Source of the DNA: Davidsoniella eucalypti
Taxonomy: Eukaryota > Ascomycota > Sordariomycetes > Microascales > Ceratocystidaceae
Direction of reading: 5' to 3'
NCBI GenBank assembly: GCA_004009845.1
Contig: RMBW01000069.1
Location: 1 to 64,000, forward strand
Length of the DNA stretch: 64,000 nucleotides
The notes beneath the pieces were generated by a model. The model was not told the origin of the DNA. It was given only the letters and a program-made list of their open reading frames with translations, and ran no database searches. This document shows, one piece after another, positions 24,230 to 35,900 of this stretch. The position numbers and the translations under genes are program-made. Numbering within the stretch: position 1 is the stretch's first letter; every line of letters begins with the position of its first letter.

Positions 24230-27200
24230 CTATGATTTATGGTACGTCGGTACAGGCATGTGAATGGGCCGTGGCACGTCTTCGTACTCCATTTCAATGG
24301 TGGCGGCCAGATAGCCACACGGCGCGCCTCGAGGGTCCATCAACGGGATCAGCCGGAAGCCAGACTGCAGACGGTCAAGGCGGATGCACTGCCAGCTCAG
24401 GGTGTTGGCACTGGTTCCGATCATCTTGGCCGCGCTGCTGTCTTCCACTGTCAAGCGCAGATAACTGAGCTTATCGGTGACGCGGGGGATATTTTCAAAC
24501 TCCATGACGCAGCCGAGACCGTTGACCGAGTCCTTGGCCGACATCCAGTCAGGGTGTTGTGTCGTGGCAGCCGAGCTCCGTTTCTCGTATGTGGCGGCAT
24601 TTCGGCCGCCTGTGTTCTTGACGCCAGTGCTACGCTTCTCCAGATCCCTATCCTGCTGCTCGACATGCAAAAATATGTTGACGACAGGCTGGATGGCAGG
24701 GTCAAGCTCTGTTGCAGAAGGAGCTGGCTGTGGCGGACCAGCAACATCGCTTCCGGGAATAGCAGCTGCACGGCGCAAGTGGTTCGCGTCAGATGCCGGC
24801 GAGATCGGCGACGAGCTTGCAGTAGCGTTCGAGTTCTTTGGTAGCGGAGCTACAGAATGCCCGGCGTGTAAAGTGATGCGCAGGCGACGCAGAATCTTCC
24901 AGACACAGGCGTCGAGATGGGTAAGCGTCAGCTTGTTGGCCAAGTGGAAGCCTGGAGGCTTCAGAGTCCATCCATCTTCGTCGGCAAACATGGCATGGTT
25001 GATCATCATGCCGGCATCGCTAGACTGCCAGTTCATGGCTACCATCTGAACTCCGTGGCGCCAGAACTGTGCCGGGTCCGGATTCGAGCTTCCGATACGC
25101 TTGACGTCGGGGTAGGCGCGCATGAAGAACTTCTTATTATGGGCAAACACTACTTCCGGATCCTTGGCATAAAGCGCGGGTATGCGTGGCTCCGCGATGC
25201 TGAAGATATGAGTCGGCGACTTGAGCGAAAGCGATGCCCATCCCTTGAAGTGCTCGCCGTGCGTGTACACCGCCAGCGAGCCAAGAGACTGGACGATGCC
25301 CTTGGGAATAGTTGCCTTGAGAGCCTTTTCGGCCTTGCGGGCTTTTTTCTCCGCGTCTTTGTCGATCTCGATCTGCGAGAGGGATACGCCTTGTACAATC
25401 TGGAACTGCTGGCCTAGCTCTCTGGTAGGGGCAGGGGAAGGGACAGAGACACTACTGTGTATAGGCACCGTGCCGTTGCCGGCGTTGCTAGCCGACTCAT
25501 AGTTGCTGATGAACGATTCGCCGCCATCGGATATAGCAGATTCATAGGACAGACAGCTGGATATAGATTCGCGAGATATACTCCCCTCTTGTCCCGGTGC
25601 ATACAGATTGGCATTGGTGGCCACGTTGTTCATAGCTTCGAAGGCAGTCATGGCAGCAGCGTCTTCGTCTTCCAAGGCACCACGACGGCTCGTCACCTCA
25701 GATGTCATGCGGTGCAAAGTGTGGTTTTTGAGGGTCTTGAAGACATCGACGGCAGCGTTGAGGGAACGGCTCGTGCGGTGCTTCTTGACCTTGACCAGGA
25801 TTTTGTATTGCAGCTCGTTGAGCTTGGGCACCCGGAAGGTCGGGTCACAGCCATCTATCAAGTGATCGAGAAGCATAGAGCCCCATTCCTCTTTCATGAT
25901 CTTGACCATGAGCTCCTGCTGGTCGTTGTTGGTGTGGACCTCCAGCGACACGATGATCGGTAGAGGATTGTGCGTGAAGGCATTCTCGGCAATAGCGCGG
26001 CAGACTTCACGAAATCCACAGGGCGGCGAGAACGTCCAGCCATGCATGACCAATGGCTCTCGGTCAGGGTTTGCATGTCGTGGCGGATTGGCTGCGCCGG
26101 GCGTGACACTGCTAGTAGCAGAGGGGTTGCGGCTATGGACGGACGGACTGCGGCTATGGCTAGACTCGGCTCCGTTGGTGCTCGGGGCTGGGCTGGTGCT
26201 CCGCGAGCTGGAGCGGCTGTGTGTGAATCCATATTGCTTGATGTTGTGGCTTATGGTAGCAGCAAGCTGTGGGATACGCTCGCCCTTGATGCCAGAGTTG
26301 ACATCGCCATTCCAGACGTCAATCTCGACGCAGCGACAACCGCGCTGTAAAGCCTAGCGTTGCAGTGGGGTTAGATGGTCACAAGTCTTCTACGGTGCAG
26401 TGGTGTTGGAGGAGAGCAAAAGAGGCAGTCATACCTTGGTGTAGGCCTCTGGGGAGGAGTAGGACATCCATTGATGGCCCCCCAGGTAGGTGTTGTGACT
26501 ACTGTTGATGAAGTAGTGCGTGATGGGAAAAGTCAGGTCTTTTTCAGGCAGCTTGGCAATGGCGCTGCGCTTTTCCATGTTGAGAAACGTGCCGATGATG
26601 TCATCGCCGCCCTCTTCCAGAGACGAACCGAGGGAGGCATCGTCGCCCACAAAGCGGCGCAGGGCTTCCGGGTCGCCGGACTGGCGGATCTTCCTGAACA
26701 GCTCCGTGATCCTCTTCTGCATGTAGAGGGTCGGCGGCAGATACGGCGTGGCCTGGGAGCTGGAATGTACCGTCTTTTCCTTGGGGGGCGGCGGGCCGTG
26801 CAATAGCTGATTAGTCCAGACGGAACTAGCCGGCGGGGCGCGGGTAGTCTCGTCCGCGGCTACCCGCGCATCGTGGCTTGGGGTGATTTTGGCAGCATCG
26901 CGGAGTCGAGGCAGCAGCTTCTTGTCCACGCTCTTGTCATCATGGGCAGTGCTGCTATCTTGGAAATCAAAGGCAGTGACGGAGTCCTGGGGCGTGGGCG
27001 GTGTTATGGTTGGTGAGAGCGGAGCTCGGGTGCTCGGCTCGGCAGCAGAGTTGGTCGCGGCGGTGTTGGTGGTCGTAGAGGTAGCATTGTTTTCAAGCTC
27101 TCGGTCGACAATCATGATCGGGGGAGGCTGGTAGGAAGCGCTGGCTGGGGTCACGATGGTGGTTACATTCACCATGTTGCGCATGATGCGCGAGCTCTGG

Positions 27201-27739
27201 TCGTCAACACAGTGGTGGCTGAACAGGCGGTATTCGCTGATGGAGCTGCTGCGACGGCGTCCGGACGCTCCAGCAGCGGCGCTGTCTCGGTCCCGGGCCC
27301 GGTCCTGGTCCTGGTCCTGGTCCTGGTCAAGGCCTGCGTAGGGATGGGGATGTTTGGGCCGCGAGGGGTCGGGGTCGGGATCGTGGTCGGGATCGAGATC
27401 GTGATCGTGCTCTGGCTGTGGCTCTGGCTGGCTCGGGTCCGAGGCGCTGCTACGCAACGAGAAGGGCCACACCGACGCAGACCTGCGATGGCGGCGGCCG
27501 TTGTGGCTGGAGTGCGACTTGGAGCGATGGACGAGCTTGGAGACGAGCGAAGAAGCGTGCTTTCTGGTGGCGCCGGCGGCCTGCTGTTTGGCGGCGTCTG
27601 CTACAGCCACCGAAGGCGAGACTGCACGGCGGCGGTTCTGGCGGTATCCTTCGACGTCGGTGCCCTGGAAGCTGCTGAGGGCAAGTTCGTACTCGTGGTG
27701 AAGCTTGCCGTACAGGTGCTTCTGCTGCTGTCGTAGGCT
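24230..27739 (-). CDS. Phosphoinositide-specific phospholipase C (5' end unresolved)
   Basis: Cleaves phosphatidylinositol 4,5-bisphosphate to diacylglycerol and inositol trisphosphate, giving Ca2+ signals at membranes. Exons 26435-27739 and 24230-26353 flank an 81-nt intron (26354-26434: GTATGA, branch CTAAC, CTAG; phase 0). Counting from 27739, the X domain has SSHNTYL at ~413, VEIDVWNG at ~444, HGWTFSPPCGF at ~539 and SLEVH at ~572, so the catalytic His and the Ca2+ ligands are kept. A Ser/Arg/Pro-rich insert of ~60 residues lies inside the X domain. The Y domain (SLAVYTHGEHFKGW to DGWTLKPPG) is at ~790-905 and a C2-like domain (LRITLHAG onward) follows to residue 1142. No clear EF-hands. 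The N-terminal region is disordered, with DP and DQ dipeptide repeats near 27300-27420. There is no in-frame ATG at the start: a branch CTAAC and ATTCAG acceptor at 27740 imply an upstream exon, perhaps starting at the ATG at 28099-28101. Confidence 0.93.
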
Positions 27740-27902
27740 CTGAATTGCGGCAGAAAGGGTTAGCGGAGGCGGCAGAACGACTGGTGGTAAAAATGGCAGG
27801 AAGGTGCGGATGGGACAACAAAAATCCAGAAGCAAAAAAGAAAGAGGAGATTGACGCCAGCTTTTTTTCCTTCATTTTCTGTGCCCGGGAGGGGGAATTG
27901 CA

Positions 27903-27960
27903 TAATAATAATAGTAGTAGTAGCAGTAGCAGTAGTAGCAGTAACAGTAGCAGCAACAGC
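27903..27960. repeat. Imperfect trinucleotide microsatellite (AGT/AGC)n
   Basis: About 19 consecutive AAT/AGT/AGC-type triplets on the plus strand, in the probable 5' intron or UTR of the phospholipase C gene. It opens fake frames on both strands. Confidence 0.85.
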
Positions 27961-30722
27961 AAGAAGAATCACAGACTTTCTCGTCCACAGCCTCCTTGTT
28001 CGTATGGCCAGCCAGGCAAATTGTACGTACAAGGCACGGAATGGATGGTTGTAGTAGCACTAGCCGTCGTGATTATAGCAGTAGAGGTGCTACAGTGCAT
28101 CTTCTCGAGCCTTGATACTAATAAAACGCGGGTCGGCTTGGCTGCTGCAAACGACGGTGCTGTGTGCTGTTGCACTTGCGCCTGTAACTATCCAAGCTTC
28201 CTGGAGAACTGGGCTTCTCTCTGTCTGCTCTCTATCTATTATTGATTGGCAAATGGCCCGGGAATAACGTGTACTAGTTGGATTGAAAGCAGCTCGAGAG
28301 GTGAGGTCGGGGATGAAATGAGGCAGCCGCCAGTAAGCCTGGGGCTGTACCCTTTGCAACCCAGACTGTTTGTTTGCTCGAGAAGCCAAAGACTGGTAGA
28401 AGTAGAGCACTAGGCCAGCTACATCTAGTATACAGCGGGTGAGTTATAGGGCGTTTCATTCCAGTGTTCTTCCCAGCTGGGACACAGAAGACAGAAGCGT
28501 ACAGTAGAAGTAGAGCACAGGGCACCTCTCTCCTTTAGAACAAGAAACAAAGCCTCCCTGCTTCTCTTCACGGATTCAATCCCTTACGGAAAAATAAAAC
28601 TAGTACAGAAGCCAGGACAGGGGGGCAGGACGAGATTTGTAAGTATATACAGATATCTTGTATATTAGTCGCAGAACGCCCACTTAGGCTGGGATTTAGG
28701 GCACAAAGAAGGCGAAGGAAGTGTAATGTATTGTTCTTGGGACACTTGGACCACACTCTAATATCTGCATCGTAGTGCATAACAACAATGCATTGAACTC
28801 CGTATTGGATAACGGCAATGTCCATAATACATATTGTGCATAATTGGACGGAATGCTAGATACGCACCTTGTTGAATGTCATGCTTGACATGAGATGTGA
28901 GATCGTAGTAGATAAACTGGCGATATAAGAGAGCAAACGAAGGATGAGTAGAAGACTAGGCGAGCATAACAAATGTTTTCAGTCTTGTTTTGGTTGTTTG
29001 ATAGCCCAAAGAATGGACAAAACGGAACAAGAACGAAAAGAAAAAGAAGACGAAGACGAAAAGAAAGAGTGAAAGAAGGTTGATGGAAACTTCCCCTGTT
29101 TTAATGCGCCAGGTTCAGCTTGCAGCGCAGATCGTCAAGTCAAACCTGCCAAAAAAAGACTGTCTTAGAAGATTGTAGTGATGGGTGAGAGAAGCAAAGA
29201 CTCGCAAGCCAGAGATATAAGTGTATGGAGACGATATAAAGAAAAGTAGAAAGTGTCCGAGGCGGTGTCCACAGCGGGAACAAAGACGGCAACGAAGAAG
29301 GAAATGAAAAAGAGAAGGGAAGAACAGAAAGAGAGACGGACGAGAAGACTGGGAGGGAGGCCCACGAGGATATATCTACAAAACTGGCAGTAGCCCGTCT
29401 TGCAGCCGTCGACCCTGCCTGCTGTATTCGGCCTGGAAGACAGCGTGGTGAAGACGAGAAGACGAGAAGAAGTCGAGAGAACAACGAGGGAACCCCAAAC
29501 GCAGCAGCCAATATGGCACAAAGAGTTAGGCGAGCAAAAGGGAAGGGAACAAGAGCGAGACTTGCCACGCCTACAGCCAGTTTGTCTGGCTTCTCGCCGT
29601 TCTGGGGACGACTCCGATCGTCACTTGGGTTTTGTGGCATTGTGTGTACATGCTTAGTGACATCTATCCCGCAAATCCACAGCCTGTGATAGACAGGCCA
29701 CCAAGGGAGGGGAGACCGGGCTACTATTGGCTCGATTGGTAGCAGGTAAGTATGGTTTGTATATCAGCTTGCCTTGTACACTATCATTCTTCTCTATTGT
29801 GGCTATGTATGTAAATAAAAGATAGCTCTGAACCTTGACAGCGCCGCTGTCAAGTACTGGTACCAAAGAACCTCATATGTGTCACCATAGAAGACAAACT
29901 ATCACTCAAAAGCCACCACCCACACAGTATACCGCGCGCCCAACTACCACCACGAATGCAACTGTAGATGGCCGCAACAAAGGCGTACATACATCGAATC
30001 ACAAGTCAGTTGCCAGCCGGCTTGGATCCTTCTGGCAACGACCAGGCTGTTGATGACATTCTAGTTGTTCTGTAAGCGAGAAACCAAGGAAACGATGCTG
30101 CAAAAAAAAAAGCAATGTAAGCAAGCAATAATGACTGGACTAGAAAGGTAGCTCACATTACATTTCATTATATTGCCCACGGAAAACAGAAAGAAAAAAG
30201 ATTGGCAGAGCCAGACATAGCCCTTACCGCGAGATGGATATCCAATTACAGATGGTTGTTAGTATTGGCTTGGCCGGCTATATGCTCGATGGGAACCGGA
30301 TTAACCCAATCAACGATACAATTTGCTATATATCGTCGAGTCAAATACCACTACCACGAAGGTTGATCTGAGTTGCGCCGGATTTTCTTGATCCGGCTTG
30401 ACCGACAAGCCTTATCGAGGCTATACTTCTTTTCATCTCTTGCCCACTTGTATATACAATTATAGACGTATGTATGTACTGTTCTCTCTCAGTTTCAGGC
30501 TTTCCTCCCAAGTCTAATGCTGGCGTGCCATCGGCTTGTCGCCGCCTGCAGCTTGCCTTGCCATCTACAATGTATATATGCATGTATGGTATGTAGATAT
30601 CTATCGTTTTGTAACAGACACGCACTCTCTCATTCAGCCGTCATTTACTTGAATCGGAAATGCCTAGTAGTGTCTTCCAATGATCTGCTGACAACTTTAC
30701 AAGCAACCACACCTTTTACTAT

Positions 30723-30735
30723 CCCCCCCCCCCCC
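30723..30735. repeat. C13 homopolymer
   Basis: Thirteen consecutive C on the plus strand, directly followed by AAAAC, in the gene-free stretch upstream of phospholipase C. Confidence 0.85.
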
Positions 30736-32994
30736 AAAACAAATTCCAAGGCACACAACCATGTATAATGTACATCCTATAGATCTCTAAAAGCCTAATA
30801 CGGGGGGCGGCTATATTTCTGCACCTTTATCAAAGCTGTTCGTAAAGAACAATTACAATACAAATAGTGGCAATGGCCAACTCATTAGAAAGAAGAAGAG
30901 GGCCGAAAAAAAAAAAGTCTTCTCAAAGATATAGAGATGGAATCGAAAGAAGAAGAAAAAAAATTGCAAATTGGATCACTGGCCGTTGATCAAGCCTAAT
31001 TCTTGTCTATTTTTTGCTGCTTGGCATGTACTCCTCTCTGCATGTATTGGTGCATTATCAGCTATTCATGGGTTTCCTTCTTTTTCTCTGCTACCAAGGC
31101 TGTGCTCATGTATGTACAACAACCGGCCGACCTAGTCTCCTCACTCTTGTAGGCCCATCGGCTGTCCAAGTTGACCTTGACCTTTCCATAACCCAAGTAA
31201 TGGAACCTGATTCTTGTAATGATCCTACTGTTGTCAATCGAATAACTTGGCCAAACCATACCGGATCTGTCTTATAGCTCTGCAACTCTATATCACGTTC
31301 TCGTATTGTTTGTAGTTATGTGAATATGCATTGGCCCGATTTGGCCCTTCGTTGGAGAATTAAGACTCTCTCTTCCATATAACCAGAACATGTCATGCAC
31401 ACCAAGCCAACTCTCACATATGCCCTTCCTCCATCATCCAAAAACGAACGATGCGACCTCTGGTACCATGACCGGCCAAGGTAGTAGTAAGCAAAACGGC
31501 ATCACATTGTGTCTTTCACTTTATATTTTCTCTTGTCCTATTGTCCGCGGTTGCTCAAACCTGGGGAGAGGGCATCAATCTACGTATAAGACCGTTAGTA
31601 CATGTATCACCCAAATAATCAACATATAACTGTAATCCTTGAAATGAAGACTGCGTTCATCGCTCCCTTCTTTCCTTGGGCTTTTTTCTTGTTCCATTTC
31701 TCCTGCTTTCGGATGCCTCCCTTCTTTCCCACGCGAAGTAGATGAAGATGTTGAGAGTACACGGGAACGTCGACTCTTTTTTTTTCTCATCTTTCAGCTT
31801 TTCTGCTTGGCGTGTAACCCTAACACATCGACATACGTATTCTGAAATACATAGTTCCGTTCACATCCAACCCTAATCGGGCAACTCAAAAAAAAGGCAT
31901 GCCTCGTTGAAACATAGAAATTGATGTCATACTACAGGCTATATCCAGATAAACACGCTTAAGAAACTCTGACGATAAAGATGTATGAACGCCGAGAAAA
32001 AACACCAGAAGAGGCACAGCCCCACCAATTCAACTCAGCCCAATCCCGGCTTCTTGCCTTGAGCTGCTGAGCCCATAGCTTGATTCTTTTCCATCATGTT
32101 GTACTTCGCCTTCTACATCATACCTTTCCTCTTTAGTATCTGTTAGTGTCGGAAACTATTAAAGTGCAGCAGTTGCAACCACATGCCTATCATAGCACGA
32201 TACCTTGGACAACACCCTGTATACAGATACATACTTATATATTACATGCATTTATCCCCACTGTATGTACATGTGCATATGCAATAGAGACCATGTAATA
32301 TGCAAGTCCGCGTAGCAGTTCCTACTCTCGACGCTTGTCAATATACAACCACCAGCACTAGTATACCACTGTCACTGCTACTACCAGCACCACTAAACCT
32401 ACAAATGCTACCCACATTCTTTGTCTTACTACACAAGCCACACCCTTTTCGTCCTCCTTCACATTTTCTCTTCTCCCTATATACTTATATGAACCTGGCC
32501 AGCCCGAAAGCCAGTCGATCATGCTTACCGAAACCGCCCTATCTACTCTTTTTTTTTCTTTTTCTTTTTCTTTTTTCTCATCATTAGCTTCGCTTACCCA
32601 ATATTCTCACCAAGTTACTTTGCTCCATTTTCGCTATAGGCTTCCCCGTTGCTCCTTGAGTTGATGACACAATATTGCATTCTTTTCAGTAGGCTGAGCT
32701 CAAGGCTAGTCGCCAATGTCAGCCTATTCCACAAAAGAAGATATGCAACATGAAGGACTAGTACTAAGTTGAAATCCAAGATTCATAAAAATGCAACACA
32801 ATGTCATGTTATGAGAAATGATGTGAAATGTCTAAAGTCATATTATTCGTTAAAGCGTTGTAAATGAGATTATATGACCTACAGCATGGCTATATACATA
32901 TGGACCATGGGAAAAAAGCCGCACAGATTTAGGACCTATAACACCCTAACCCTAACATATATGACTTTGGCAAACAATCTCCCGATGACTGCGA

Positions 32995-35900
32995 CTAATA
33001 CTGTCGTTCATAATACTGATTCTGTTGTTGTTGTTGTTGCTGCTGCTGCTGATAGTTGGGTTGATAATATTGCCCAGTCGTCGAGTCATACAACTGTTGA
33101 TGCTGCTGTTGTTGTTGTTGTTGCTGTTGCTGTTGCTGGCTACCGCCAGAATACTGAGCTGGCAACGGTGTTGGTTGTACCGTCTTATATCGCGAATCAG
33201 AAACGCCTAGAACTGGCGCCACTCGTGTCTCAATAATGTTCGTAGCGCGACTGGTAAATTTCTTCACAGTCGAGTTGTTCAGTAGCTTCGATGCACCCCC
33301 TGCAAGCGATGAGTTTTGGAAGCGGGCCGGCACTGAGTAGTAACTACTGGACGAAGACCCCGAGCCTGAAGTCATTGAAGTTGGTGGCGCTGGGTATGTA
33401 TGATTGGTGTTGGTGCTACTAGTGGGATTGTTATCTGAGCTGTTACTATGCTGGTGATATTGGTAGCCTCCAGCCGGCGTAGGATATGCTGAGGAGGACT
33501 GATGGCTTGTCGATGGGCGTGGAGGAAGAATGGGCGCCGCACTTGAAAATCCAGTGGGATAGTTTGTAGTTGGTGCATAACCGCCGGTATTTTGCATATA
33601 TGAGCCGGCAGTGGCCGAAAAGTACACGCCACTTGCTTGCTGGGGCAGTCGAGAACTATGGGCTGGCGAGGTCATAGGAGTTGCATAGTTGCTGTGTTGT
33701 TGTTGTTGTGGTGGTGGTGGTATTTGTGGCATCTGTGACGCCGGTGTAGCCGGATGTGGAAGTGGTGTATACGGCGGCGGTGCGTCCATATGAAAAGGTG
33801 AAGTTAACGGCCCAGAGGTAGGTGATGTCAACGCCGAAGAAGATGAGCCCATGCCAATATGCATATTAGGCATACTTGGGCGATAAGCCAGCGAATGTGT
33901 AGCGCTATAGCCAGTATTACCACTCGCGTTTTGTTGCAACTGCTGTAACTGTTGATGTTGTGGTGATCTAGGAGAGAGCGGATTGGCAAGTGATGAGTTG
34001 GACGCCACTGATGGCCGGCGAAGCAGTTCATTGTTTTGAGCGAGTTGGTATTGATATGGCACCTGCTGCGGCTGTTGCAGAGGAGGTGTATGTGTAGGAG
34101 TCATTGATGGTGTTTGGAGGGGATACGTAGATGCCGAACTATGAGACTGGTGCGAGGAGACGGAAGGAACCGAGGATATACGCTCAATACGATCACTTGC
34201 GTTGTTATTCGTGTTTGAATTTCCAGTCCTATTCGTGATCAAGGTTGAAGATGTAGGTTGGTGTCCTTCAAATTCATCATGACCATTTACTACGTCTAAA
34301 GGACCAGGAAAGCCCGGAGAATAAGCTTGGAAGCTATTCGCCACAGATGGGGATGGAGCTGTTGAAGCGACGTTAGAACCGCAGATGCTAGTCGTCTGCG
34401 GAGCAAGTCCGGGTGAAGAAACTGGCGTTGGTCCAGTGCTGCCCCCAGGCCGGAATGGAATAAACTGGCCCGTCAATTTCGATGGATCATGAGGCTCAGT
34501 AGAAGTCGACTCTGAGCTGGCTACACTTTGTTGTTTCTGATCAGAAGAACCGAACTCAAGTTTAGACACACCACTTATAATACTGCTCTCGGTAGGCACA
34601 AGCTTGGTTTCCAATGGCGTAGAACCAGAAGTAGCTGAATGAACTTCTGAAGAAGTAGGGACGGAGTTCGTATCCAGGAAGCCCGTAGCTGTTGTGACCG
34701 CGGTGGACGCAATCTCTGGGACCAAAGTGGATGTTGATTCTTTGGGTTTGGGTGGCTGGTTGGTTTCTGCTTTTGATTCAGGAACTGGTTCGCTCTTCAC
34801 GTCTACAACTGGGTTATCTTCGAGAAAGAAGCCCCATGGATTTGCCTGCATATAAGAGGGCGCATTGGTATCCTGTGTTTCCGTAATGGGTTTAGAGTTA
34901 GGCTTGGGCTTTGACTCAGGTTCCACAGACGCAACTTCACTGGGAAGTTCCGCTACAACATCAGTGCTCATGTTATCTGGTACACTGGCACCGAGTTCTG
35001 CTACAAATCCAAGATCCATGTTTTCCTGAATGGTTGGTATTGGCACACCCGACTGCAGCTCAGCTATATTTAGTTGCGCGGAAGAAGACTGTAGTTCGGG
35101 TATCGTTGGCTGTGCATAGTGAGGTGGAAGCTCCGGTAACGTGGGTTCTTGCGGAGGAAGTTCAGGAATAGTCGGTTGTGCGATAGTTGGTGAAAGGATA
35201 GGAAGGGTTGGCTGCCGTTGCTGCTGATGATGTGCAGTCTGCGCAGGTAGACGAGATTGGTATGAACTGTTGTTGGCCGGCGTCGGTTGACCGGCAACTG
35301 GCGGATATAGCGGCTGTTGACTTTGATTCTGGTGTGTATATGCCTGTTGGTAATGTTGCTGGTGCGGTTGTGGGCCATTATGTGCATATGACGCGTAAGG
35401 TGATGGAGTCGAAGTCGACATAGGAACCGCAGGCGGCTGTTGTTGTTGGTGGTGGTGATCCTGTTGCTGTTGATATGAGGCTGTCTGGTTGCAAGCAGAG
35501 CCTGGATAGACTTGCTGTTGGGGCAGCGGTGACGTTGGTAGCGATGTCGAAGCTGGAGAATAGTTTGTATGGGTGGGATATGGCGCTGAGGGGACTGACG
35601 ACGAGACAGACGGAGGGTAGTGACTCTGCTGCTGGACTAGATATTGCTGCTCGGGTGAGGATAGTTGCGACTGTGGAGGCGGGTGATTATGTTGCTGGCG
35701 CTGTTGGGGTTGGGTGGGGTATTGTTGCTGATGGGCAGTCGGATACGCGGCCTGGGCCGGGAGGGACTGAGGCATTTGGTGATTCTGTTGGTGAAGGTGC
35801 TGCTGTTGCGGTTGCGGTTGTGGTTGGGGTTGAGATTGCGGCTTGGGCGTAGACGCCTTATGCCGCCGTTCGTGGGCATGTAGAGCTAGCGACTGGGCAC

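Larger units (their letters stand above)
27740..32994. other. Region between phospholipase C and the Q-rich gene (5.3 kb)
   Basis: The left ~500 nt must hold the phospholipase C first exon, its intron (with the trinucleotide tract) and promoter. A strong donor GTACGT near 28024-28029 (minus) is a candidate first-exon end. The rest has C13 at 30723-30735, A/G-rich strands at 28980-29370, a telomere-type motif CCCTAACCCTAAC at 32944-32956, and no convincing gene. The 166-codon frame at 29140-29640 (minus) is pyrimidine-driven and has no domain. Confidence 0.5.

Noticed and set aside
24239..25963. Several 80-200-codon plus-strand frames
   Set aside because: All are antisense shadows of the phospholipase C exon.
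27450..27962. 170-codon minus-strand frame starting with a Leu run
   Set aside because: The Leu run is the trinucleotide microsatellite read in one frame, and the remainder is a shadow of phospholipase C.
29140..29640. 166-codon minus-strand frame rich in Ser, Leu, Phe
   Set aside because: The composition follows the pyrimidine-rich strand, there is no domain, and alternative frames look alike.
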